A stretch of DNA of 64,000 nt from the NCBI GenBank assembly GCA_934255545.1, contig CAKQOE010000005.1:1-64000 (forward strand), given 5' to 3'. A program made the translations under genes and the position numbers. The notes below the pieces were generated by a model, which was given only the letters and a program-made list of their open reading frames with translations, was not told where the DNA came from and did not search any database. The number at the start of each line of letters is the position of its first letter. Position 1 is the first letter of the stretch. Positions 33,740-41,043 of this stretch are shown here, one piece after another. This DNA comes from an uncultured Clostridia bacterium (GTDB lineage: Bacteria > Bacillota > Clostridia > Peptostreptococcales > Anaerovoracaceae).

Positions 33740-35323
33740 TTACCATTCGAGCATAAGCGGTTCTTCACGGAAGAGGCGCTCGTCCATGATGCGCGGACCG
33801 CCTTCAGGAATAGTCAGTTCAGCATCACAAAGATCGATTATCTGAGTCTGGATATCGATGCCCGGAGCAACTTCTTCGAGTATCATTCCTTCTTTTGTAC
33901 GGCGGATGACGCAGCGTTCTGTTATATAAAGGAAGCTGTCATGCGTTCTGAGATATTCGGATGCAACGAATGATACTTTATCGCATTTTTTTATAAATTT
34001 CTTGTATTTTCCTTCGTTTACAATTTTTATAGCGCCATTGCCGATCTCTGTCTTAAGACCCACTGCGGTAAACGTTCCTATAAAAAGAACTTTTTTCGCA
34101 TTTGAAGATATATCGGTAAATCCGCCTACGCCGGTGATACTGCCGTTAAGGTGGCTCGTATTCATATTTCCGTCAGCATCTACTTCGCTGAGACCGAAAA
34201 CTCCGCAGTCGAGGTTTCCGCCATCAAAATATGAGAAATGCTCGCCGTGGTCAGAAAACGCTTCAGGATTCCAGTGACAGCCAAAATCGAGTCTTTCTGT
34301 TCCCGGAACTCCGCCGATCGTGCCTGTTTCAGATATCATCGTGATCTTATCGTCAACTCCTGCTTCGGCGAGTATCATAGGAACCGTAGTAGGCATGCCG
34401 AGCCCCATATTTACATTGTAGCCGGGTCCGAGCTCAAGCGCGGCGCGGCGAGCGATGACTTTTCTTTCGTTAAGCGGAACTGATGCGACTTCTGTTTTTA
34501 CCTCTTTCAGAACTTCTCCGGTAAATGCAGGTTCATATGTAGCGCCTTTTGTGCGGGCCATATTCTGTGGTATGGCCTCACGGTCCTGAGCTACTACTAT
34601 GTAGTCGATGTATATGCCGGGAACCTTTATCATATGAGGATTTACAGTGTGCAGCTCAACCAGCTCGTCCACCTGGCATATGACGATACCTCCTGAGGAT
34701 TTTACTGCCTGCGCTACGGAGAGTACTTCTATCTCTTCGGCTTCCTTGTCTATGCTGATATTTCCGTGCGGGTCAGCTGATGAAGCTCTGAGAAGCGCAA
34801 CGTTGAGTTTAGGAAGGGTGTACCACAGGTAGTCTTCGCCCTCAAAATCAGGAATATATTTTACAAGATCCTCGCCCTGCTCGGCAGTGAGCTGATTAAG
34901 CTTGCCGCCGCCGTTTCTTGCGTCCATAAATGTACCGAGGCCTATTTTTGAGAGCATGCCGGGCATGCCGCGGCCTATTTCATGAAAAAGCTGCATTATA
35001 GGGCCGAGAGGGAACATATAACCCTCTATCTTGTTATCTTCAACTCTTTTGCACAGGGGAGGGCAGACGCTCATGTATGAATTTATGGCGCGGGTGATCA
35101 TGCCGTCATGACACCAGTGGGCTTCGCCGGCGTCGCCCCAGTTTCCCATACCTGCAGCTCTTATGCTTGTGATGCCTGCAGGATGCTTTTCTTTAAGATA
35201 ACGCTGTTCAACTGCGTCTACGAGCTCATTTGGAAAGCAGACAAGCCCATCAGCCGCAAATACGACAGAGTCGCCGTCGTTGATAAGTTCTGCAGCTTCA
35301 GCTGCGGAGATAATTTTAGCCAT
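33740..35323 (-). CDS. Acyl-CoA:carboxylate CoA-transferase (family I, YdiF/Pct-like)
   Basis: 527 residues, both family I halves fused in one chain, as in propionate/acetate CoA-transferases. Catalytic Glu332 lies in SETGTIGGVPGTE; the oxyanion glycine loop region GLGMPTTVP precedes it. The N-terminal half has the GDSVVFAADG and GMGNWGD blocks. It moves CoA between short acyl groups in the cytoplasm, typically for fermentation of lactate or other 2-hydroxy acids, or of butyrate. Single gene with its own promoter and terminator. A 20-bp motif next to its promoter recurs at the promoter of the FAD/Fe-S oxidoreductase operon. Confidence 0.93.
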   Translation of the reverse strand: MAKIISAAEAAELINDGDSVVFAADGLVCFPNELVDAVEQRYLKEKHPAGITSIRAAGMGNWGDAGEAHWCHDGMITRAINSYMSVCPPLCKRVEDNKIEGYMFPLGPIMQLFHEIGRGMPGMLSKIGLGTFMDARNGGGKLNQLTAEQGEDLVKYIPDFEGEDYLWYTLPKLNVALLRASSADPHGNISIDKEAEEIEVLSVAQAVKSSGGIVICQVDELVELHTVNPHMIKVPGIYIDYIVVAQDREAIPQNMARTKGATYEPAFTGEVLKEVKTEVASVPLNERKVIARRAALELGPGYNVNMGLGMPTTVPMILAEAGVDDKITMISETGTIGGVPGTERLDFGCHWNPEAFSDHGEHFSYFDGGNLDCGVFGLSEVDADGNMNTSHLNGSITGVGGFTDISSNAKKVLFIGTFTAVGLKTEIGNGAIKIVNEGKYKKFIKKCDKVSFVASEYLRTHDSFLYITERCVIRRTKEGMILEEVAPGIDIQTQIIDLCDAELTIPEGGPRIMDERLFREEPLMLEW

Positions 35324-35374
35324 TTGTTTTACCTCTTATGTAAGTATGTATAAGTGTAGGAATAAACAGAAAAT

Positions 35375-35394
35375 ACGTTAGACGTATTATGTGT
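35375..35394. promoter_or_regulatory. Shared 20-bp promoter motif, site 1
   Basis: ACGTTAGACGTATTATGTGT, directly downstream of the -10 box of the CoA-transferase promoter. 18 of 20 bases match 52917-52936. It overlaps a palindrome AATACGT-TAG-ACGTATT (35372-35388). Confidence 0.5.
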
Positions 35395-35396
35395 CT

Positions 35397-35425
35397 ATTA
35401 TATTAAAAAGTTGCAGGTAAAACAA
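35397..35425 (-). promoter_or_regulatory. Sigma-A promoter of the CoA-transferase gene
   Basis: On minus: TTGTTT (35420-35425), 17-bp spacer, TATAAT (35397-35402). Confidence 0.7.
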
Positions 35426-35457
35426 TATATGTAAGACAAATATATTTACAGATCGTG

Positions 35458-36273
35458 TCATTTTATAAGCTCAGAAAGCGTAACAGGCGTGAGCTTCTGC
35501 TCTCGGAAATGGTCTAAGAGGCGTGGAAGGGCTTTTACAGTTTCAGGCTTAGGGTGCATGAGTATGATAGCGCCGTGCAGATCCTTTTTTGTTATGCGGT
35601 CGTATATGACATCTGCTGTCGAGCCCTCGCGCCAGTCTATAGTATCTGCCGACCACAGGCTGAGCAGATAGCCTTTTTCACGACAGAGCGCTACAGTAGC
35701 GTCGTCGAAGTCACCGGATGGAGGTGCAAATATGTCAGGTCTTTTACCGATGATACGTGATATTATATCTGAAGCCTTATCCATTTCAGAACTTACTTCG
35801 TCGGCTGTGACTTGTGAGCACAGTTTATGCGAGTAGCCGTGGCTTTGTATTTCGTGACCTTTCATGTACATCAGGAGAAGCAGGTCAGAATTCTTTTCAG
35901 CCCATTTTCCTGTAACGAAAAATGTTATCTTTACGTTGTATTCTTCAAGTATGTCGAGCATCTCCGGGATGACGTCCTCGCCCCAGTCAACATTGCATGT
36001 GATCGCGAGATCATTACCTGATGTGTCGCCGCTTCTGAATACTATATCGCTTCCGGCTGCCGCGCTTATACATGAGCTTCCATCCGGCTCAGAACCGCAC
36101 TCCGTCATAAATGTCAGCTGTTCAGACATCCGTTCGCGGTAATATCCGTCAAGATGGAAAAATATATTTAGAAATATGAAAATTACAAAAAGAAATAGGA
36201 TAGAAGTGACCGCAGTACGGTATTTCTCAAAAAAGCCTTTTAAGATGATCATAATATTAAACATGACATTCAC
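35458..36273 (-). CDS. Polysaccharide deacetylase (CE4, NodB-like), membrane-anchored
   Basis: 271 residues. One N-terminal membrane segment (about 20-38), a linker of about 40 residues, then a NodB domain from residue 85. CE4 motifs are visible: AITCNVDWGED (motif 1, with the second Asp replaced by an Asn-Val-Asp-Trp form), SHGYSH (motif 2, metal ligands), APPSGDFDD (motif 3) and ILMHPK (motif 5). Removes acetyl groups from cell-wall or exopolysaccharide GlcNAc outside the membrane; the precise substrate is not visible. The start has only a weak ribosome site (GGTG); ATG codons at 36264 or 36252 are alternatives. Confidence 0.88.
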   Translation of the reverse strand: MNVMFNIMIILKGFFEKYRTAVTSILFLFVIFIFLNIFFHLDGYYRERMSEQLTFMTECGSEPDGSSCISAAAGSDIVFRSGDTSGNDLAITCNVDWGEDVIPEMLDILEEYNVKITFFVTGKWAEKNSDLLLLMYMKGHEIQSHGYSHKLCSQVTADEVSSEMDKASDIISRIIGKRPDIFAPPSGDFDDATVALCREKGYLLSLWSADTIDWREGSTADVIYDRITKKDLHGAIILMHPKPETVKALPRLLDHFREQKLTPVTLSELIK

Positions 36274-36356
36274 CGGATTCCATACAAAAAAGCAACAGTT
36301 TATTTTGCTTAATCATATGCAGCGGATCACTGTGAAATGTATGAAATATTACAAAA

Positions 36357-36492
36357 AAGTATACTTTATTGTAACTTTTATTATTGTGAAATTGCTGATG
36401 CTGGTGGCTGATATACGGATAAGCGGAGCTCGGAGCGTTCCGTATATCAGCTGCCGGCATCGGCGTCCCCGTATTTACAATAATGTATACTT
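36357..36492. mobile_element. MITE-like palindromic element, copy 2
   Basis: 136 bp. Termini AAGTATACTTTATTGTAA and, inverted, AAGTATACATTATTGTAA. The inner arms GCTGATATACGGA (36407-36419) and TCCGTATATCAGC (36439-36451) are perfect complements and parallel the arms of copy 1 at 1976-2298; the tract TAAGCGGAGC after the left arm is identical in both. The right terminus touches the stop codon of the YitT gene (TAA-GTATAC). Confidence 0.65.
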
Positions 36493-37381
36493 ATTTATTA
36501 TTCTTAAATCCTGCCCCATATACTTCATAAGCGTCGCTTATAATAATAAAGGCGTTGGGGTCGATCCTGTTGACTGCGTTGCGCAGTCGGAATATCTGCC
36601 AGCGGTTTACTACGCACATTATTACTTCCTCGCCCGTGCCTGTGTAGCCGCCGCTTCCATGCAGATAAGTGAAGCCGCGGCGCAGCTCATGACTGATATA
36701 ATCGCCGATCTCTTCATAATGCTTTGAGATTATCATAGCCTGCTTTCCTGAATCGAGACCGTCAACTACAAGGTTTACAACATTGCTCGATATAAATACA
36801 GCTACCATGGAGTAGAGCGTAGTAGTAAGGCCGTATATCGCAGCCACTATCATAAGCACGCACGCATCGAAACAAAGGTAAAACGTGCCGAGAGACGTGC
36901 CGCGGTACTTATTGCAAAGCTGCGCAAGTATATCCGATCCTCCTGTCGTACCGCTCCCGCGAAGTACTATACCTATACCGAGCCCGTTAAAAAGCCCGCC
37001 GTATATAGCAGGCAGCAGCGGATCATCTACGACGAGCGACATTCCGGAGAAGGCTTCGGCAGTTATCGAACTGACGACTACACCGACAGCAGTATTGAAA
37101 ACATAACGCTTGCCCCATACCTTAAAAGAAATTATGAGCAGCGGGATATTCGCTATTATGAAAAACGCGCCGACAGGAAAACCAAACTTGTAGTTAAGTA
37201 TAAGACCGAGGCCCGAAAACCCGCCGAGCGCAAGCCCGTTAGCCTTTATAAACATATTGAGCCCGAATCCGTAAACGATGCATCCGATGATGATCATCAG
37301 ATTATTCTTTATCTGACGCGCCATTATATCGCTGAGCTTTTTCTGAATATCATTTGCCATATCTACACTGTTTTTATCCAT
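36491..37381 (-). CDS. YitT/DUF161 family membrane protein
   Basis: 296 residues from 37381 (MDKNSVDMANDIQ), chosen because AGAGGGGTG lies 9 bases upstream; the frame stays open 183 bases further without a ribosome site. Five membrane helices (NLMIIIGCIVYGFGLNMF, GAFFIIANIPLLIISFKVW, AFSGMSL region, and others) are followed by a C-terminal soluble DUF2179 domain (IISKHYEEIGDYISHELRRGFTYLHGSGGYTG). Family motif LGGFSGLGLIL and GSGTTGGSDILAQL. Function unknown; a transport role is possible. Confidence 0.9.
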   Translation of the reverse strand: MDKNSVDMANDIQKKLSDIMARQIKNNLMIIIGCIVYGFGLNMFIKANGLALGGFSGLGLILNYKFGFPVGAFFIIANIPLLIISFKVWGKRYVFNTAVGVVVSSITAEAFSGMSLVVDDPLLPAIYGGLFNGLGIGIVLRGSGTTGGSDILAQLCNKYRGTSLGTFYLCFDACVLMIVAAIYGLTTTLYSMVAVFISSNVVNLVVDGLDSGKQAMIISKHYEEIGDYISHELRRGFTYLHGSGGYTGTGEEVIMCVVNRWQIFRLRNAVNRIDPNAFIIISDAYEVYGAGFKNNK

Positions 37382-37509
37382 TGTAAACACCCCTCTGTGA
37401 ACCGTGATCTCCAAAATGTATATGTAGTATACCACGAAGATGAGCATATTAATAGCATCTGAGCGGTACGGTGAATAATATTTCCATAAATAATTACGGT
37501 AAACACTAT

Positions 37510-37526
37510 CACGCGCCCGGCGCGTG
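37510..37526. repeat. GCC-N-GGC palindrome 7
   Basis: Arms CACGCGCC/GGCGCGTG around a central C, upstream of the M16 peptidase promoter. Confidence 0.6.
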
Positions 37527-37557
37527 CAAATACATGAACGCAGCCAAAATGATGTAA

Positions 37558-37586
37558 TAGACAATTACAACATTCAAGCGTATAAT
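37558..37586 (+). promoter_or_regulatory. Sigma-A promoter of the M16 peptidase gene
   Basis: TAGACA (37558-37563), 17-bp spacer, TATAAT (37581-37586). A small hairpin AGCCC-TCGC-GGGCT (37602-37615) follows in the leader. Confidence 0.7.
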
Positions 37587-37678
37587 ATTAAAGAATGCAG
37601 CAGCCCTCGCGGGCTGGGCAGAAAAGACCGGAAAGAGAGTAAAAAACGTTCCGGAGTAAGAAAGAGGTCGAAAGGAAA

Positions 37679-38926
37679 ATGATCGAAATAAGAAAACTGA
37701 ACTGCGGTCTTCGCATGGTGCTCGAGAAGATACCTTACGTTGAATCAGCCACAGCCGGCATATGGGTAAAGGCCGGATGCGTTGACGAGGACGACACATG
37801 CAGAGGAATATCGCATTTTATAGAACATATGATGTTCAAGGGAACGGGCGCGCGGAGCGCGCGTCAGATAGCGTCAGACATTGATGCATTAGGCGCTCAG
37901 ATAAACGCATTCACTTCAAAGGAAAGCACGTGCTACTATGTAAGGTCGCTCAGCTCCAATCTGGACAAGACATGCGACATACTCATAGACATGATGACAG
38001 ACTCAAAGTTTGATCCTGAGGAGATGAAAAAGGAAAAGCAGGTCGTAAAGGAAGAGATAAAGATGGTCGAGGATACGCCTGACGATGACGCACAGGACAT
38101 GCTGTACGAAGTACTCTTCAAAGGCGAGCCGCTCTCAGGCTCGATACTCGGAACACCTGAAAGCCTTGACGCGTTCACGCACGATGACCTGAAGAGCTAC
38201 ATTGCAAGAGAGTATTCGCTAGATCATATAGTCGTATCTATCGCAGGAAACTTCGATGAGGACGCTGTGTGCGCACAGTTTGAAAACAAGCTCTCATGCA
38301 TGACAGCGGCAAAGAAGGAAAAGCCTGCAGGCGGGCAGATATACGTACCGTCATTCAAGGGCAAGGTAAAGGATATAGAGCAGACTCACATATGCCTCGG
38401 AACAAAAGCTCTGAAGTTTGACGATCCTGACACATATACGCTCAATATCCTAAACAACATAATGGGTGGAAGCATGAGCTCGCGCCTTTTCCAGAACATA
38501 CGCGAGGAAAAGGGCATGGCGTACACAGTTTACTCGTACACAGGCTCGCACGACAATGACGGTTTTTACGCTATAAGCGCAGGCGTCGCTCATGACAAGA
38601 TAGAAGACACTGTGCACGCTATCCGCGAAGAGCTTGAGGCACTTGCAAAAGGCGGAGTAACAAAAGAAGAGCTTGAGATATCAAAGCAGCAGACAAAGGG
38701 CGGCCTTATATTCAGTCTTGAAAATACGAGCAACCGCATGGTGCTCAACGGTAAGTACGCGCTCTTCAGAAACCGCGTAAGGACCGCAGAGGAAGCTATC
38801 GTCGCTATAGACGCAGTATCTATGGACGACATCGCAAGAGTCGCTTCTATGATAACAGATTTTTCAAAGTATTCGGGAACTATCGTGAGCCGCAGGGATG
38901 TGGATCTCGCAGCGCTCATGAAGTAA
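37679..38926 (+). CDS. M16-family zinc peptidase (processing-peptidase-like)
   Basis: 415 residues, one full M16B unit with two homologous halves. The inverted zinc motif HFIEH (H46, E49, H50) is intact and a distal Glu lies in the KEEIKMVEDTPDD helix near residue 123. The N terminus (LNCGLRMVLEKIPYVESATAGIWVKAG) and central GGSMSSRLFQNIREEKGMAY match bacterial relatives of mitochondrial processing peptidase such as YmxG/MlpA, which in other Firmicutes lie near pnp, as here. No signal peptide, so it acts in the cytoplasm. Confidence 0.94.
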   Translation: MIEIRKLNCGLRMVLEKIPYVESATAGIWVKAGCVDEDDTCRGISHFIEHMMFKGTGARSARQIASDIDALGAQINAFTSKESTCYYVRSLSSNLDKTCDILIDMMTDSKFDPEEMKKEKQVVKEEIKMVEDTPDDDAQDMLYEVLFKGEPLSGSILGTPESLDAFTHDDLKSYIAREYSLDHIVVSIAGNFDEDAVCAQFENKLSCMTAAKKEKPAGGQIYVPSFKGKVKDIEQTHICLGTKALKFDDPDTYTLNILNNIMGGSMSSRLFQNIREEKGMAYTVYSYTGSHDNDGFYAISAGVAHDKIEDTVHAIREELEALAKGGVTKEELEISKQQTKGGLIFSLENTSNRMVLNGKYALFRNRVRTAEEAIVAIDAVSMDDIARVASMITDFSKYSGTIVSRRDVDLAALMK

Positions 38927-38990
38927 TGCCGATGCGGTGACGCATCAGCTGATACATTTGTTGATAAACGAATCAAGGAGGTTTACAGAA

Positions 38991-39503
38991 ATGGAATTTT
39001 TAGAACTCGCCAAGAAGAGATTTTCAGTAAGAAAGTTTGAAGAAAAGCCGGTAGAAGAAGAAAAGATCCAGAAGATCATGGAAGCGGGACGCGTAGCGCC
39101 TACGGCAAAGAATCTTCAGCCGACTAAGGTGTACGTTATAAAGAGCGAGGAAGCTCTTGAAAAGCTCAGAGCCATCACTCCTGCTACTTTCAAGGCACCT
39201 GTAGTCATGCTCGTCTGCACTGACGAGGCGTCAGCATGGGTAAATCCGTTTGATGATTTTAATTCACATGTTATGGATTCGAGCATCATCTGCACTCACA
39301 TGATGATGGAAGCAGAAGATCTCGGACTCGGAACTACATGGGTATGCTGGTTCGACACTGCAAAGGTAAAGGAAGTTTTCGGACTGCCTGAAGGCATACA
39401 GCCAAGATGCCTCCTGCCTGTAGGATATCCTGCAGCAGACGTTAAGCCGGGTCCTATGCATGCGGTAAGAAAGCCTGCTGAGGAGATATTTACTGTACTG
39501 TAA
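38991..39503 (+). CDS. Nitroreductase-family FMN protein
   Basis: 170 residues from ATG 38991, with AAGGAGG about 9 bases before it. Pattern: LAKKRFSVRKFEEKPVEEEKIQKIMEAGRVAPTAKNLQPTKVYVI is the FMN-binding N-terminal signature; C-terminal EAEDLGLGTTWVCWF and LPVGYPAAD complete the fold. Likely an NAD(P)H-dependent flavin reductase of unknown substrate. Ends in a strong terminator. Confidence 0.92.
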   Translation: MEFLELAKKRFSVRKFEEKPVEEEKIQKIMEAGRVAPTAKNLQPTKVYVIKSEEALEKLRAITPATFKAPVVMLVCTDEASAWVNPFDDFNSHVMDSSIICTHMMMEAEDLGLGTTWVCWFDTAKVKEVFGLPEGIQPRCLLPVGYPAADVKPGPMHAVRKPAEEIFTVL

Positions 39504-39551
39504 TGATTTACAGTAAATAAGCAAATAAATACAATAAACCGGACATAAAAG

Positions 39552-39568
39552 GCCGCGCCCGGCGCGGC
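39552..39568. repeat. GCC-N-GGC palindrome 8
   Basis: Arms GCCGCGCC/GGCGCGGC around a central C, between the nitroreductase gene and its terminator. Confidence 0.6.
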
Positions 39569-39602
39569 AGCCGACTGCCTGGAAAATATGCATATCTGCA
39601 GA

Positions 39603-39646
39603 AGACCCGGAAGCGTCTTATATGACGCGCGCCGGGTCTGTTTTTT
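39603..39646 (+). terminator. Rho-independent terminator of the nitroreductase gene
   Basis: AGACCCGG pairs with CCGGGTCT (39603-39610, 39632-39639), with an inner GCGTC/GACGC, followed by GTTTTTT. Confidence 0.85.
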
Positions 39647-39664
39647 ATCCGCTGCGGTTTACTT
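39642..39664 (+). repeat. 23-bp direct repeat, left copy
   Basis: TTTTTATCCGCTGC-GGTTTACTT. It matches 40529-40551 at 21 of 23 positions and brackets the truncated nuclease gene. Confidence 0.65.
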
Positions 39665-39689
39665 AAGAGATGAAAAGTAATATAATTAA

Positions 39690-40484
39690 AAAGGTTATTC
39701 CGTCCGCAATCTTAAGTATATGGCAAAATTCGCCGAGACTTACCAGAATCGAGAATTTGTGCAACATGTTGTTGCACAAATTCCATGGGGACACAATATC
39801 GTAATTCTAGATAAAATATCTGATTCAAACGAGCGTGAATGGTATATTGAAAAATCGGCGCAAAATGGCTGGTCTCGTAATGTTCTTGTGCATCAGATCG
39901 AAAGCGGATTATATCAGCGGCAGGTTTTGGCAGATAAGGTCACAAATTTTGAACGGCGATTGCCATCTCCGCAGAGCGAGCTTGCTGTGCAGACTATGAA
40001 AGATCCATATATATTTGATTTTATTCCATTCCGGGAAGATATGTTGGAACGGGAGATTGAGCAGGCATTAGTGAGGGATGTCACTAAGCTACTGTTGGAG
40101 CTTGGAACAGGCTCTGCATTCTTGGGAAATCAGTATCATTTGAATGTAGGCGGCGATGATTTTTATATCGACCTGCTGTTCTATAACCTGAATCTGCGCT
40201 GCTATGTGGTCATTGAACTGAAAACCGGGGAATTCAAGCCAGAATATGTAGGACAGCTGAACTTCTATCTGTCAGCAGTGGATGGCATCTTAAAGAAAGA
40301 GCAGGATAATCCGTCCATCGGTTTGCTTCTGTGTAAGAGCAAGAACAATGTAGTGGCGGAATATTCACTCAAAGATATTTCTAAACCGATTGGCGTAAGC
40401 GAATATAAACTAACAAGTAGCCTGCCGTATGATTTAGAAAAACAACTGCCGTCTGTTGAGGATATTCAGAAACGGATCAAATAA
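39690..40484 (+). pseudogene. DUF1016/YhcG-type PDDEXK nuclease, 5'-truncated
   Basis: Readable from ATG 39720 as 254 residues, but homology continues upstream in frame (KGYSVRNLKY) to base 39690 where a TAA blocks it, so the first third of the family's usual 340 residues is missing, including the winged-helix DUF1016_N start. Remaining parts: the helical YMAKFAETYQNREFVQHVVAQIPWGHNI region, then the nuclease core with FLGNQYHLNVGGDDFYIDLLFYN and VVIELKTGEFKPEYVGQLNFYL, whose D, E and K catalytic residues are present. These proteins occur with type I restriction loci and mobile islands. It sits between 23-bp direct repeats. A short product from ATG 39720 is possible. Confidence 0.75.
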
Positions 40485-40528
40485 AGATGAACAGGACAAT
40501 GAATTCACGTGAAAGACCTAAACAGACC

Positions 40529-40551
40529 TTTTTATCCGCTGCTGTTGACTT
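40529..40551 (+). repeat. 23-bp direct repeat, right copy
   Basis: TTTTTATCCGCTGC-TGTTGACTT. It overlaps the -35 box of the next promoter, so this is probably the original copy. Confidence 0.65.
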
Positions 40552-40573
40552 TTTGGGGTAACAGGAGTAAAAT
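40545..40573 (+). promoter_or_regulatory. Sigma-A promoter of the FeoB-associated peptide gene
   Basis: TTGACT (40545-40550), 17-bp spacer, TAAAAT (40568-40573). Confidence 0.75.
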
Positions 40574-40581
40574 GAAATCAA

Positions 40582-40597
40582 GTTAGAAGAAACTAAC
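40582..40597 (+). promoter_or_regulatory. Operator-like dyad C, GTTAG-N6-CTAAC
   Basis: CAAGTTAG-AAGAAA-CTAAC starting 8 nt after the -10 box, the same position and near-identical sequence as dyad A at the DUF2325 promoter. Likely binding site of one shared repressor, perhaps of the DtxR type. Confidence 0.65.
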
Positions 40598-40617
40598 CTG
40601 AGTAAGGAGTGATATAT

Positions 40618-40833
40618 ATGTTAGGAAACATTATCGTTATATTTATACTTGCAGCATGGGCGGCATGGGCACTCAGATCCATAGTAGGAGAGGCGAAGAA
40701 CGGCGGCTGTGCAGGCTGCACGGGCGGCGGATGCGGCGGTTCGTGCTCAGCATGCAGCGGCTCAGCCCTGGATGATCTGAACAAGCTCGCAGACAGACTG
40801 TCTGCAGAGCGCAGGAACAGAGAAAAAAAGTAA
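40618..40833 (+). CDS. FeoB-associated Cys-rich membrane protein
   Basis: 71 residues; ATG 40618 with AAGGAG 8 bases upstream. One membrane helix (NIIVIFILAAWAAWALRSI), then a glycine/cysteine cluster CAGCTGGGCGGSCSACSG with five Cys, then a charged helix. This is the FeoB-associated Cys-rich pattern, normally next to ferrous-iron transporter feoB; here it stands alone. Its promoter carries dyad C, fitting metal control. Its exact role in iron uptake is unknown. Confidence 0.85.
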   Translation: MLGNIIVIFILAAWAAWALRSIVGEAKNGGCAGCTGGGCGGSCSACSGSALDDLNKLADRLSAERRNREKK

Positions 40834-40850
40834 TGCGGTAGATAAACGGA

Positions 40851-40890
40851 AAAAGCGGGAAGCTGACGGATATGTTGGCTTTCCGCTTTT
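40851..40890 (+). terminator. Rho-independent terminator
   Basis: AAAAGCGGGAAGC (40851-40863) pairs with GCTTTCCGCTTTT (40878-40890) with one G-T pair, followed by TTATT. Confidence 0.85.
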
Positions 40891-40928
40891 TTATTAGCAT
40901 TGCACAAAAGTTTAATTTGTTCATTCAG

Positions 40929-40970
40929 AATTCAATTTTATCATTTTTTTATAAATGATAAAATTGAATT
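40929..40970 (+). promoter_or_regulatory. Inverted repeat at the fic promoter, likely operator
   Basis: 18-bp arms (40929-40946 with 40953-40970), AT-rich. A third half-copy GATGAAATTGAA lies in the promoter spacer. Confidence 0.6.
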
Positions 40971-40997
40971 GACTATGATGAAATTGAAATATAAAAT
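40969..40997 (+). promoter_or_regulatory. Sigma-A promoter of the Fic gene
   Basis: TTGACT (40969-40974), 17-bp spacer, TAAAAT (40992-40997); the -35 overlaps the end of the inverted repeat. Confidence 0.75.
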
Positions 40998-41043
40998 GTG
41001 AGTATGATTTTAAGCGTTACAGTTAAAATGATGGGATAAAAGA

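Noticed and set aside
36176..36727. Plus-strand 183-codon frame across the deacetylase-YitT gap
   Set aside because: It runs through the palindromic element and the reverse of two genes; composition and lack of a start signal mark it as non-coding.
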